NCBI GenBank assembly: GCA_964538345.1
Contig: CAZIFF010000002.1
Span: 1-62,624 of the forward strand
Source of the DNA: JAGOTN01 sp964538345
GTDB lineage: Bacteria > Patescibacteriota > Minisyncoccia > Phycocordibacterales > JAACPR01
Length of the DNA stretch: 62,624 nt
Direction of reading: 5' to 3'
Part shown: positions 33,601-41,800 of the stretch, piece by piece
Layout of the letters: every line of letters begins with the position of its first letter
How positions within the stretch are numbered: the first letter of the stretch is position 1
The notes under the pieces: model-generated
What the model saw: the letters and a program-made list of their open reading frames with translations, nothing else
Databases searched by the model: none
Told to the model about the DNA's origin: nothing
Translations under genes and position numbers: made by a program

Positions 33601-33750
33601 GGCAGATCTCTAAGCGATAGACATTGTCTATAGGCGAACAATAAAGGACGTTCCTGGTTCTGAGCTTTACGCGCAGTTGCTGGGGCTATCCTTAATTCTT
33701 CGTCTCCCATTGGCACGTTTCGATGGCTCGCTTAGAGATCTGCCTTTTCA
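33601..33750 (+). ncRNA. Structured RNA, probably 6S RNA-like
   Basis: The ends GGCAGATCTCTAAGCGA (33601-33617) and TCGCTTAGAGATCTGCC (33728-33744) form a perfect 17-bp closing stem, followed by TTTTCAAATTTTTC, a terminator-like tail only on the plus strand. Inside are a TAGAC/GTCTA hairpin and an AAGGA/TCCTT helix enclosing CCTGGTTCTGAGC and GCGCAGTTGCTGGGGC. A rod of about 150 bases with a closing stem, a central bubble and an apical part is the 6S RNA layout. 6S RNA binds RNA polymerase holoenzyme. An SRP RNA is unlikely because the GGAAG/AGCA apical motif is missing. Confidence 0.65.
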
Positions 33751-33814
33751 AATTTTTCTTTCTTAGAAACTATAACCGCTATAAATTTTATCACAACTAG
33801 TCAAAGTATTTTTT

Positions 33815-35578
33815 TTATTCCGCAATTTTTGAAATATCGAAATTATCTAATTTTTTTGAATTTTCTCTCTCATTAGCCCACTCATCTGGCGCATCGCCAA
33901 GCCCACTTCTTGTTATTAGGTCTACAACTCTGCGAACTTCTTCCATATCTGTCATTCCTCTCAAAATTTTAATAACACCATCTTGGGCCATGTCCATAAT
34001 ACCCTGATCTTCAGCGGCTTTTTTGATTTCTCTTTCACTTGGGTTGCTTTCAAGAGCTTCCTCTACTTTTTTATCAGATAACACTGCTTCAAAAATACCA
34101 ATACGTCCTTTGTATCCAGTGTTATTGCATTTATCACATCCTTTTGGCTTATAAATTTTATCTGTCCAAGGAATTTCTTTTTCTCTTATGCTTTCGTAAA
34201 CATTTTTTAATAAAGCTAAATCATCACCTTGAAGTTGTGTTTCTTCTTTGCAGTGTTCACAAAGTCTTCTCACAAGTCTTTGTGCAATCGCCATGTTAAT
34301 TGCGGATGTTAGAATTTTTGGATTAACACCAAGGTCAATTAGTCTGGTAAAAGTTCCGGCAGCGTTGTTGGTGTGAAGGGTAGAGAACACAAGGTGACCT
34401 GTAAGAGCAGCATGAACAGCAGTCTCAGCTGTTTCAAGATCTCGGATTTCTCCCACCATGATTACATCTGGATCTTGTCGCAGAGTTCTTTTTAATCCTG
34501 TAGCAAAATCGTATCCTTTTTCGTTGTCTACTTGAGTTTGAACGATTCCTTCCAAGTGATATTCGATAGGATCTTCGATTGTGATGATTTTTATTTCAGA
34601 ATTTTTCTTTAAACGAAGAAAAGCGTAAAGAGTTGTGGTCTTTCCGGAACCTGTTGGACCAGTGTTTAGAATCATTCCATTTGGACGAGCTAAGTTTTCT
34701 GCAAAAATTTTCATTAGTTTTTCTGGCACACCCAAATCTTGTATTTTTACTTGAATAGAAGTTGGATCAAGTAAACGCATAACTACAGTTTCTCCATAGT
34801 TTCCTGGAAGGGTAGAAGAACGGATTTCAATTTCTCTTTGTCCGATAGTTACGCTAAAACGTCCATCTTGAGCGGTTTCTTTTATGTTCAATTTCATTCC
34901 GGATAGAAGCTTTATCCTTGAGAGCAGGAGAGTGTATGTTTCTGGGTCGAATTGAGTAACTTCTACAAGCACACCATCCAAACGAAAACGCATTCTGATA
35001 AACTCTTCTTCTGGTTCGATGTGAATATCTGATGCTCCAAGAGCGATTGCTCCCGCCATTACGATTTCAACAATTCTGGAAATTCTGAAACTTTTTTTCA
35101 TTTGCACAATTTCTTCAATAAGAGCTTTCACGTCTTGTATTTGATGAACTTCATTTATGAAATTTTCAATATCGGTACTAGAAATTTCGAGCATACCTTC
35201 TTTTGATGTGCTGGCATAAGAGATTTCTTGATATCTTGCCCAAGCGCGTTCGAGACCTTGAGTTGAAACCATGAAAGGTTCCACGATGTATCCACGATCT
35301 TCAAGAGATTTTAAAATTCCTTTGGTGTCTTCTCGTCCTGGTGCCAATACAGCAACACGCACATGCTTTCCAATAAGATCAAAGATTGCAATTTTGGCTT
35401 TTCGGGCTTCGTCTTCAGGAAGAATTTTTAAACCATCGGTATCAATAGTGATACGAGATAAATCCGCGTAAGGTATTTGATATTTCTTTGAAAGAATTTT
35501 TGCGAGATCTTCTTCTTCGCGACGCCGAAGCTCGGCGACGCGTGTATCTCGTAATTCTTCATCTGCAAATTGACTCAT
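33815..35578 (-). CDS. pilB: PilB/GspE-family type IV pilus assembly ATPase
   Basis: The hexameric motor that extends type IV pili. The 587-residue product has the N-terminal MshEN-type domain (LAKILSKKYQIPYADL), the central domain with Walker A GPTGSGKTTTL (about residue 306), the Asp box IEDPIEYH, Walker B DPDVIMVGEIRDLETAETAVHA, the His box LTGHLVFSTLHTN, and the zinc-binding CEHC...CDKCNNTG tetracysteine motif. No pilC, pilT or pilin gene is next to it; pilM/N/O-like genes occur at 58.4 kb. Confidence 0.95.
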   Translation of the reverse strand: MSQFADEELRDTRVAELRRREEEDLAKILSKKYQIPYADLSRITIDTDGLKILPEDEARKAKIAIFDLIGKHVRVAVLAPGREDTKGILKSLEDRGYIVEPFMVSTQGLERAWARYQEISYASTSKEGMLEISSTDIENFINEVHQIQDVKALIEEIVQMKKSFRISRIVEIVMAGAIALGASDIHIEPEEEFIRMRFRLDGVLVEVTQFDPETYTLLLSRIKLLSGMKLNIKETAQDGRFSVTIGQREIEIRSSTLPGNYGETVVMRLLDPTSIQVKIQDLGVPEKLMKIFAENLARPNGMILNTGPTGSGKTTTLYAFLRLKKNSEIKIITIEDPIEYHLEGIVQTQVDNEKGYDFATGLKRTLRQDPDVIMVGEIRDLETAETAVHAALTGHLVFSTLHTNNAAGTFTRLIDLGVNPKILTSAINMAIAQRLVRRLCEHCKEETQLQGDDLALLKNVYESIREKEIPWTDKIYKPKGCDKCNNTGYKGRIGIFEAVLSDKKVEEALESNPSEREIKKAAEDQGIMDMAQDGVIKILRGMTDMEEVRRVVDLITRSGLGDAPDEWANERENSKKLDNFDISKIAE

Positions 35579-35668
35579 ATTGATTTAATTTTAGCATAAG
35601 TTTTTATTTCTTTACTTTAAAAAGTTTTCTTGCTAGTTTTGATTTTGAACAGCAACTAGAACTTAATA

Positions 35669-36061
35669 ATGACTAAAGACTTCGAAGTTTTAATAGAAGA
35701 ACTCAACGAGATACTTGTTCTTTCTGGTATCAACACTCCTGCCGGCGATCTGGTTGGAAAACGGGTTTGGATTATTCCAAACAGTTTTAGTAATGTTAAT
35801 AATCTGTGTTGTGGGAAGATTTCCAGTGTCTTTTTTTCAAAAAATGACCAAGACCCAGAGTATTACTGTCCTTTTGGTTTTTGCCTCGAGGATGGTGCTA
35901 CTGTTTACTGGGAGAAAGAACGCCGGTGCTTCTTCTTCAGATCTGACAATACCCGACATCCTTTTTTATGCGAAGAAGATAATATTGGCAACACGGATAA
36001 AGGGGTTGTTTGTGATGAAATATATCGACCATACAGACCCGTTCAGTTACGCATTATTTGA
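35669..36061 (+). CDS. Hypothetical protein, 130 aa
   Basis: A soluble protein with six cysteines (NNLCCGK, YYCPFGFCL, RRCFFF, FLCEE) but no recognisable family. Start ATG at 35669, with TAGAAC six bases upstream. An overlapping frame (35715-36149) is open but looks like a shadow, so the assignment of this frame is moderate. Base composition is higher in GC than the flanking core genes. It lies directly upstream of the lipoprotein gene at 36146, forming a small accessory patch. Confidence 0.5.
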   Translation: MTKDFEVLIEELNEILVLSGINTPAGDLVGKRVWIIPNSFSNVNNLCCGKISSVFFSKNDQDPEYYCPFGFCLEDGATVYWEKERRCFFFRSDNTRHPFLCEEDNIGNTDKGVVCDEIYRPYRPVQLRII

Positions 36062-36145
36062 TCTGGCATTTGTCAGATTTTTTCTTTATTTAAATAAAAA
36101 TATTCTCTTTGACAAAAATAGATTTTATGGTAGTGTTGTGGGTCA

Positions 36146-36751
36146 ATGAATGTGTACCTTGTAAAAGTCGGGATGGCGCTTTGCGTCATGTTCACCCTCG
36201 TGTCACTGACCTCTTGTGTTAGTGATCAAACAATCAACATCACCGGAAACGGAAACTATGTCGGCGGGCAGAGTGGAGACGGCTCTTTTATTGGTCGTGA
36301 TTTGACCTACGCCCCTGGCGTTGGGGACATTGCCAAGAGGGATGCCACTTTTTCGGGAAATAGCTCCCGATATTCTGGTCGTCCTGGTTGTGAGCCCAGC
36401 AACCCTTGTTGTCGTCAGGATGAAGTTTACTTTGCTCAGCAGAGTGAGCTGGTCATCAGACGCCAACGGTTTCAAGAAGACCTTTGTCGCGCACGTCGTG
36501 CACCTGTTTATTACGACGGTCACTACAGTGGAAATCATCGTACTGGAGGCAGATATCACCAAGAGGAGAGACGTTTGTGTCCCCTTGGTTCGCAGATGGT
36601 ACAAACCGGAGTGATACACACTCAGGTTTGTCGAGACTTGAGCGGGANNNNNNNNNNNNNNNNNNNNNNTCACCAGAAACAAAACTGGATTCCGTCTCCC
36701 GGGTCACAACAAAGCCAATATGGATACGGGGGCAGGTTTGGTGGATACTGA
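36146..36751 (+). CDS. Putative lipoprotein interrupted by an assembly gap
   Basis: A 22-base run of N (36648-36669) lies inside this gene, so the C-terminal frame is not certain. The N-terminus is a lipoprotein signal peptide ending in the lipobox LTSC. The rest is hydrophilic and rich in Gly, Arg and Tyr with several Cys, including the NPCCRQDE motif, and the end is GYGGRFGGY, low-complexity Gly/Tyr sequence. The gene is about half G+C by eye, far above its neighbours, and its codon choice is unlike the AT-ending codons of core genes. Recent acquisition is likely. Confidence 0.6.
   Translation: MNVYLVKVGMALCVMFTLVSLTSCVSDQTINITGNGNYVGGQSGDGSFIGRDLTYAPGVGDIAKRDATFSGNSSRYSGRPGCEPSNPCCRQDEVYFAQQSELVIRRQRFQEDLCRARRAPVYYDGHYSGNHRTGGRYHQEERRLCPLGSQMVQTGVIHTQVCRDLSGXXXXXXXXHQKQNWIPSPGSQQSQYGYGGRFGGY
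36648..36669. other. Assembly gap (22 N)
   Basis: Undetermined bases within the lipoprotein gene. The number of N may be arbitrary, so the true length and reading frame across it are unknown. Confidence 0.99.
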
Positions 36752-36774
36752 CAACCCAGTTCTACTGTCACTCA

Positions 36775-36808
36775 AAGGCGCGACAGCTTGCTGTTGCGCC
36801 TTTTTTCT
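36775..36808 (+). terminator. Strong terminator after the lipoprotein gene
   Basis: GGCGCGACAG and CTGTTGCGCC (36777-36800) pair around a CTTG loop, followed by TTTTTTC. The stem is GC-rich, matching the composition of the lipoprotein gene. Confidence 0.88.
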
Positions 36809-36835
36809 TTAATTCTTTTATTTCTTGAATTTTGG

Positions 36836-36847
36836 TATGCTAAACAA
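36836..36847 (+). promoter_or_regulatory. -10 element of tsaE, leaderless start
   Basis: TATGCT is followed by six bases and the ATG at 36848. This supports the ATG at 36848 as the true start. Confidence 0.55.
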
Positions 36848-37285
36848 ATGCAAATAACCCTCCCACAACTCACTAATTTTGCTGAAGATTTTCTAAGAGA
36901 GTTTGAAAACTTTTCTTCAGATAAGGCACTTTTAATAAAACTTTCTGGAAATTTGGGTGCAGGAAAAACTACTTTCACTCAAAAATTTGCCGAAGCTCTT
37001 GATATTGCAGAAAAAATCACAAGCCCAACTTTTGTTTTAATGAAAATTTATTCAATTAATTTTGGACAATTTAAAAAATTGGTACACATTGATGCATACA
37101 GGCTAGAAAAATCAGAAGAGCTTCTTGCTTTAAATTTTCAAGAAATTTTAGATGATCCAGAAAATCTAATTTTATTAGAATGGCCAGAACGTGTAGAAAA
37201 TATTTTGCCAGAAAAAAATATCACAATATCTTTTGAAGTTGTAGATGAGGAAAGCAGGGAAGTAAAAATATTAAGAAATGTCTAA
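36848..37285 (+). CDS. tsaE: tRNA threonylcarbamoyladenosine biosynthesis ATPase TsaE
   Basis: TsaE (YjeE) works with TsaD and TsaB to make t6A at position 37 of ANN-decoding tRNAs. The 145-residue product has Walker A LSGNLGAGKTTFTQ, SPTF (SPTFVLMK) in the switch region, HIDAYRLEKSEEL and the LLEWPERV motif, all diagnostic. The reading frame extends 20 codons upstream, but the promoter position and the absence of family similarity there support the ATG at 36848. It overlaps polA by eight bases, so the two are co-transcribed. Confidence 0.93.
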   Translation: MQITLPQLTNFAEDFLREFENFSSDKALLIKLSGNLGAGKTTFTQKFAEALDIAEKITSPTFVLMKIYSINFGQFKKLVHIDAYRLEKSEELLALNFQEILDDPENLILLEWPERVENILPEKNITISFEVVDEESREVKILRNV

Positions 37286-39647
37286 AGATAAAAAAAGAAA
37301 AATAATTTTATTTGATTCTCACGCAATTATTCATCGTGCATATCACGCTCTTCCAGATTTTGCTTCTTCAAACGGAGAGCCGACAGGTGCGCTCTACGGG
37401 CTTTCTTCAATGTTGATGGCAATTATAAATGAATTCAAACCAGATTTTATGGTTGCAGCGTTTGATTTGCCTAAACCAACTTATCGTCACGAAGCTTATG
37501 CGGATTATAAATCAGGACGAAAACCTCTTGATGAAAATTTAACAATTCAACTTAAACGCGCACGAGATATTTTTAAAGCGTTTGATATTCCTATTTATGA
37601 AGCTGAAGGTTTTGAAGCCGACGACATTATCGGAACAGCTGTCGCTCAATTAGAAAAAGATTCTCAGAACGAAATTATTATTGCATCGGGAGATATGGAT
37701 ACTTTGCAATTGGTTAACAAAAAACAAGTTAAAGTCTTCACTTTACGAAAGGGAATAAAAGATACTGTTTTGTATGATGAGGATTCTGTTTTTGAAAGAT
37801 TTAATTTTAAACCAAATCAACTTATAGATTTCAAAGGTCTTCGTGGTGACCCTTCCGACAACATTATCGGTGTTCCTGGAATCGGTGAAAAAACCGCAAC
37901 AATAATTCTGCAAACTTTTGGCACTATAGAAAATCTATATAAAGCAATTGAAAAAGATTCTCCAAAATTGAAAGAAGCAAAAATAACTCCAAGAGTAATA
38001 GAGCTTTTGAAAGAACATAAAGAAGAAGCAGAGTTTAGCAAAATGCTTGCAACAATTCGTCGTGATGCTCCTGTTGAAATAAAAGTTCCAAAAGAAAGTT
38101 GGATGGACACTGTTCCTGCACAAAAAATAAAAACTTTATTTCAAGAGTTGGAATTTAGATCTTTGGCACAAAGATTTGATCAGATTTTTAATAATCAAAA
38201 TGGTTTTTCTTCAAATGAAAATTCTCAAGAAACACAAGAGATTGATCCTGTTTTGTTAAAAGAATCAACAATTGGTATTTGGCTTTTAAATTCAAATTTA
38301 ACAAATCCTTCTATTCAAGATGTTTTGCATTTTGCGAAAACAGAAAATTTAAATGATGCTCATAAAAAAATAATTCAAGAAATAGAAAAGCACGGAATGA
38401 AATTTGTTTTTGAAGAGGTAGAAAAACCATTGATTCCTATTGTTAAAAAGATGGAAGAAAAAGGAATCGCTGTTGATAAAAGTGTTCTAAAAGAACTTTC
38501 AAAAGAATATCATCAAAAATTAAAAGCTCTTGAAAAAGAAATTTATAAAATGTCTGGTCAAGAATTTAATATAAATTCCCCAAAACAAATGGCAGAAGTT
38601 CTTTTTGAAAAAATGCAGTTGAAATATCAAGGAATGAGAAAGACTTCAAGCGGAGCATATTCAACAAAGGAAGATGTTTTGCAAAAATTAGTTGATACAC
38701 ATCCGATAATTGATTTTATTTTGGAATATAGAGAGTTGGCCAAACTTCTTTCTACATACATAGATAAAATTCCAGAAATGATAGAAAAAGATGGCCGACT
38801 TCATCCAAAATTTGTGCAAACTGGCACAACAACAGGAAGAATGTCTTCTCAAGATCCAAATATTCAAAATATTCCTATAAAAACAGATAACGGAAGAAGG
38901 ATTCGAAGCGCGTTTGTTGCTCCTAAAGGAAAAAGACTGATGGCGTTGGATTATTCTCAAATGGAACTTCGTCTGGCTGCAATTTTTTCAGGGGATGAAA
39001 AACTTCTAGAATCTTTTAGAAATGGAAAAGATATTCACTCAAGTGTAGCTTCTTATGTTTTTAAAGTTCCTGAAAACGAAATTAACAAAGCTATGCGTGT
39101 GAAAGCAAAAACAATTAATTTCGGTATTCTTTACGGTATGGGTGTTGTTGCTTTGCAGAAAAATTTAAAGACTGACAGAAAAGAAGCTCAAAAATTCTAC
39201 GATGATTATTTTGAAACTTTCACAACTCTTGCAAAGTATCTTGAAAACACAAAAGCAGATGCTTCTAGAAAAGGTTATACAGAAACATTGTTTGGAAGAA
39301 AAAGATATTTTGAAGGTATAAATTCTTCTTTGCCTTTTATTCGTGCACAAGCGGAAAGAATGGCGATAAATGCTCCAATTCAAGGAACGCTTGCTGATAT
39401 TACAAAGCTAGCGATGGGGCATGTGGCAACTTGGATTGAGGAAAATAAAATGTCTGGGAAGATTGATCTTTTGTTGCAAATTCATGACGAATTAGTATTT
39501 GAAGTTGATGAAGATTTTGTTGAAGAAATTTTTCCTAAAATAAAAGAGATAATGGAAAACGTGCTTTCAGATGAACAAAAGAAAGGTGTCCCTATTATTG
39601 TGGAAGGTTCTGTTGGAAAAAGTTGGGGAGAGATGAAGGGTTTATAA
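37278..39647 (+). CDS. polA: DNA polymerase I, without a full proofreading domain
   Basis: PolA fills gaps and removes RNA primers. The 5' nuclease domain is complete (FDSHAIIHRAYHALP, AEGFEADDIIGT, GDMDTLQLV, DNIIGVPGIGEKTA). The polymerase domain has motif A MALDYSQMELRLA, motif B KAKTINFGILYGMG and motif C IHDELVFEV, plus the QDPNIQNIP fingerprint. Between them only about 90 residues separate the nuclease from the thumb (start around KPLIPIVKKMEEKGI). That is too short for a 3'-5' exonuclease domain, and the DEDD residues are not visible. Proofreading is therefore absent. Confidence 0.95.
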   Translation: MSKDKKRKIILFDSHAIIHRAYHALPDFASSNGEPTGALYGLSSMLMAIINEFKPDFMVAAFDLPKPTYRHEAYADYKSGRKPLDENLTIQLKRARDIFKAFDIPIYEAEGFEADDIIGTAVAQLEKDSQNEIIIASGDMDTLQLVNKKQVKVFTLRKGIKDTVLYDEDSVFERFNFKPNQLIDFKGLRGDPSDNIIGVPGIGEKTATIILQTFGTIENLYKAIEKDSPKLKEAKITPRVIELLKEHKEEAEFSKMLATIRRDAPVEIKVPKESWMDTVPAQKIKTLFQELEFRSLAQRFDQIFNNQNGFSSNENSQETQEIDPVLLKESTIGIWLLNSNLTNPSIQDVLHFAKTENLNDAHKKIIQEIEKHGMKFVFEEVEKPLIPIVKKMEEKGIAVDKSVLKELSKEYHQKLKALEKEIYKMSGQEFNINSPKQMAEVLFEKMQLKYQGMRKTSSGAYSTKEDVLQKLVDTHPIIDFILEYRELAKLLSTYIDKIPEMIEKDGRLHPKFVQTGTTTGRMSSQDPNIQNIPIKTDNGRRIRSAFVAPKGKRLMALDYSQMELRLAAIFSGDEKLLESFRNGKDIHSSVASYVFKVPENEINKAMRVKAKTINFGILYGMGVVALQKNLKTDRKEAQKFYDDYFETFTTLAKYLENTKADASRKGYTETLFGRKRYFEGINSSLPFIRAQAERMAINAPIQGTLADITKLAMGHVATWIEENKMSGKIDLLLQIHDELVFEVDEDFVEEIFPKIKEIMENVLSDEQKKGVPIIVEGSVGKSWGEMKGL

Positions 39648-39662
39648 ATGTTAAAATAGACT

Positions 39663-40345
39663 ATGCTTTATTTTCTTCATGGAGACATTTCAAAATCTGT
39701 AGAAAAGGTCAGAGCGCTGGTGGATATTTTGTTATCTAAACAGCCAATAATTGGGCTGAAAATGAAATAGAAGCACTGCTTCATGGACAAGGACTTTTTT
39801 CTCAAAGATATATTATCGAGTTGAGACATATTTTTGAAAACAAAGAAATTGCCGAGTCTGTTATTTCTTTTTTACCAGAAATTAAACAATCACAAAATGT
39901 TTTTATTTGGGTGGATCATGAGGCAGATGAAAAGTTTTTATCTGAAATAGAAAAACATGCAGAAAAGGTGCAAAAGTTTTCTGAACAAAAAAAGTTTGAA
40001 GCTCCAAAATTTAATATATTTTCATTAGGTGATGCTCTTTGCGAGAGAAATAAACAAAAACTCTGGTCACTTTTTACTGACGCTTTAAATTACTTTGCTC
40101 CAGAAGAAATCCATGGAACACTTTTTTGGCAAATGAAAAATTTACTTTTAGTACAAAAATATAAAACTGCCAAAGAAGCAGATATGAAAGATTTTCCATA
40201 TAACAAAGCCAAGACCGGGGCTAAAAAATATTCACAAGAAGAGCTTGAAAAAATGGCTTCTGATTTAATAGCTATTTCTCATGAGTCTAGGAGGGGGATT
40301 CATGATTTCCAAATAGCATTAGAGCGCTGGGTTTTGAGTATTTAA
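39663..40345 (+). CDS. holA: Frameshifted DNA polymerase III delta-like (holA) gene
   Basis: Two frames together resemble a clamp-loader delta subunit. From the ATG at 39663 (TAAAAT five bases upstream) the first frame reads MLYFLHGDISKSVEKVRALV and stops at a TAG near 39770. The continuation WAENEIEALLHGQGLFSQRY and onward lies in another frame and runs to 40345 (174 codons from an in-frame TTG at 39821). The break lies near 39736-39745, where adding one A to the AAA run of TCTAAACAG would join the frames. A sequencing or assembly indel, a pseudogene and frameshifting are all possible. Delta is normally essential, so a base-call error is my first choice. Confidence 0.6.
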
Positions 40346-40366
40346 TTTAAATGTTATTCTTTGTGT

Positions 40367-40747
40367 ATGAATTTTATAGAAACATTTCAACAACAGCAAA
40401 ATGGTTTTAATGAAGAGCTTCATGAAGACAAAATCAGAGAAATTGGTATTTTCTATAGATTATTGAATGATCATTTTATAGAACAAATTTCAGATAGTGC
40501 GGTTAGTCCAGAAGAATTGCCTGCAAGTCCTTTTGTGAAATTCGAGGCCTATTTAAAAGAATGTCTCAAAGAAAGGGAGCTTGAAGTTGAGCTAAATGAT
40601 TATTTGGCTTTCCATTATGCAAAAGGAGGCAGCACTCCTCAACTTTCAAGAATGAAAGACTTCGATTTAGAAGGAGATTTAATAAGGTTAAAATTTAAAG
40701 AATTTGTAATGACACAATACCCAGAGCTTTTCGAAGAAGTGGAATAA
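40367..40747 (+). CDS. Hypothetical protein, 126 aa
   Basis: A soluble, acidic helical protein of no recognised family, with QQQQNGF at the start and two predicted helical hairpins (HEDKIREIGIFYRLLNDHF, LKECLKERELEVELNDYLAFHY). TATTCT lies six bases before the ATG at 40367, which I prefer to the GTG at 40361. A strong terminator follows. Confidence 0.65.
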   Translation: MNFIETFQQQQNGFNEELHEDKIREIGIFYRLLNDHFIEQISDSAVSPEELPASPFVKFEAYLKECLKERELEVELNDYLAFHYAKGGSTPQLSRMKDFDLEGDLIRLKFKEFVMTQYPELFEEVE

Positions 40748-40750
40748 AAG

Positions 40751-40779
40751 AAAAATCCCCTAAAATAGGGGATTTTTTA
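40751..40779 (+). terminator. Terminator
   Basis: AAATCCCCTA and TAGGGGATTT arms pair around a short AT loop, followed by TTTTTTAT. It closes the gene at 40367. Confidence 0.9.
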
Positions 40780-40785
40780 TTCGTG

Positions 40786-40858
40786 TCCGCCCAGCAGGAA
40801 TCGAACCTGCGACCGTCAGCTTAAAAGGCTGCTGCTCTACCAGCTGAGCTATAGGCGG
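40786..40858 (-). tRNA. tRNA-Lys (anticodon TTT)
   Basis: All four arms pair: acceptor CCGCCTA/TGGGCGG, D stem GCTC/GAGC, anticodon stem with loop CTTTTAA (anticodon TTT), and T stem GCAGG/CCTGC with loop TTCGATT. The discriminator is A. CCA is not encoded. Confidence 0.97.
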
Positions 40859-40879
40859 AATTAGAACAGAATACAATTT

Positions 40880-41284
40880 TTAGAGCGGTAAATCAACTGC
40901 AAAAGCCCCCGCTCCTAAAAATAGCAAAGAAATAGCTATTACAATCATGATTAAGTAAAAAGTTGAATTGTGAGGCAAAATCTTCTCAGCTCTGTTTTCG
41001 ATATAGAAAAGACAGAACAAAATGTAAATTGCGATAAGGGAAGCTATTTGTGTAAAGAAGCCAAAAAGGAAGAAAAGCCCCAAAATTATCTCAGCAATAC
41101 CAAATTTCCATGGCAATAATTTAGCTAGAGGATATTCTTTGCTTTCAAAGTAGGCCAAAAACAAAATCTTCTTTTTTGTGATAGTGTCTATACCGATTGT
41201 TATTAATACAAAGGCTAGAACCAAGCGAAGTAATGTTGGGGCAAGAATCGAATAATTTAAAAGCTCTGGAAATGTGTTTAACAT
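40880..41284 (-). CDS. DoxX-like integral membrane protein
   Basis: A 134-residue protein with four predicted helices (ILAPTLLRLVLAFVLITIG, FGIAEIILGLFFLFGFF, IASLIAIYILFCLFYI, YLIMIVIAISLLFLGAG). The RLVLAFVLITIGIDTI start and the GIAEIILGLFFLFGFFT segment fit the DoxX/DoxD family, whose members are quinone-linked or redox-stress proteins in better-known species. I used the ATG at 41284. On the minus strand TATACT lies six bases before it. Its promoter region is shared with the divergent SpoU gene. Confidence 0.75.
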   Translation of the reverse strand: MLNTFPELLNYSILAPTLLRLVLAFVLITIGIDTITKKKILFLAYFESKEYPLAKLLPWKFGIAEIILGLFFLFGFFTQIASLIAIYILFCLFYIENRAEKILPHNSTFYLIMIVIAISLLFLGAGAFAVDLPL

Positions 41285-41296
41285 TATTCTAGTATA
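41285..41296 (-). promoter_or_regulatory. -10 element, leaderless start of DoxX-like gene
   Basis: Minus-strand TATACT followed by AGAATA and the ATG at 41284. Confidence 0.6.
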
Positions 41297-41311
41297 ACAA
41301 TTATCAGTCTT

Positions 41312-41800
41312 ATGAAACAAGATAAAGAAACATATCTTATATTGCATGATATTCGAAGCACTCAGAATGTGGGGGCTATTTTGCGTACTTGTGATGCCGT
41401 GGGTATTGATAAGGTTTTTTTCTCTGGGATAACACCAGCTCCGATTGATCGTTTTGGTAGAAAAAGAAGTGATGTATCAAAAAGTGCTTTGGGTGCTGAG
41501 GATAGTGTGGAGTGGGAAGTGGCAGAAAATGTTTTTGATTTGATTAAAGATTTTAAATCTCGCGGGCTTCAAGTTGTTGCTTTGGAGCAAAATTCACGAG
41601 CAATTGATTATAAAAATGTGAATGAAAAATTTCCTAATGATAAAAGAGTCATTGTGGTAGGGAACGAGGTTGATGGTGTTTCAAAAGAAATTTTGGATTT
41701 ATGTGATGTTATTGCCGAGATTCCAATGCTTGGAGAAAAAGAATCTTTAAATGTTTCAGTTTCTTTCGGTGTTTTTATTTTTAGGCTTTTGGAGGTTTAA
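41312..41800 (+). CDS. SpoU/TrmH-family RNA 2'-O-methyltransferase
   Basis: A 162-residue SPOUT-class methyltransferase for tRNA or rRNA ribose. Motif 1 is STQNVGAILRTCDAVG (residues 16-31), motif 2 VIVVGNEVDGVSKEIL (about 110) and motif 3 IPMLGEKESLNVSVSFGVFIF (about 132), which form the knotted SAM site. There is no N-terminal substrate-binding domain, so the exact target cannot be given. Its last 45 bases overlap the 3' end of the convergent mutM gene. Confidence 0.92.
   Translation: MKQDKETYLILHDIRSTQNVGAILRTCDAVGIDKVFFSGITPAPIDRFGRKRSDVSKSALGAEDSVEWEVAENVFDLIKDFKSRGLQVVALEQNSRAIDYKNVNEKFPNDKRVIVVGNEVDGVSKEILDLCDVIAEIPMLGEKESLNVSVSFGVFIFRLLEV

Noticed and set aside
33601..33750. SRP RNA as identity of the structured RNA near ruvB
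   Set aside because: The conserved apical sequence with a GGAA-type loop and the AGCA side were not found on either strand, and the long closing stem fits 6S RNA better.
35715..36149. An alternative 144-codon plus frame overlapping the gene at 35669
   Set aside because: It has irregular hydrophobic composition with no signal or motif. The 35669 frame has better start context, but the choice is not certain.
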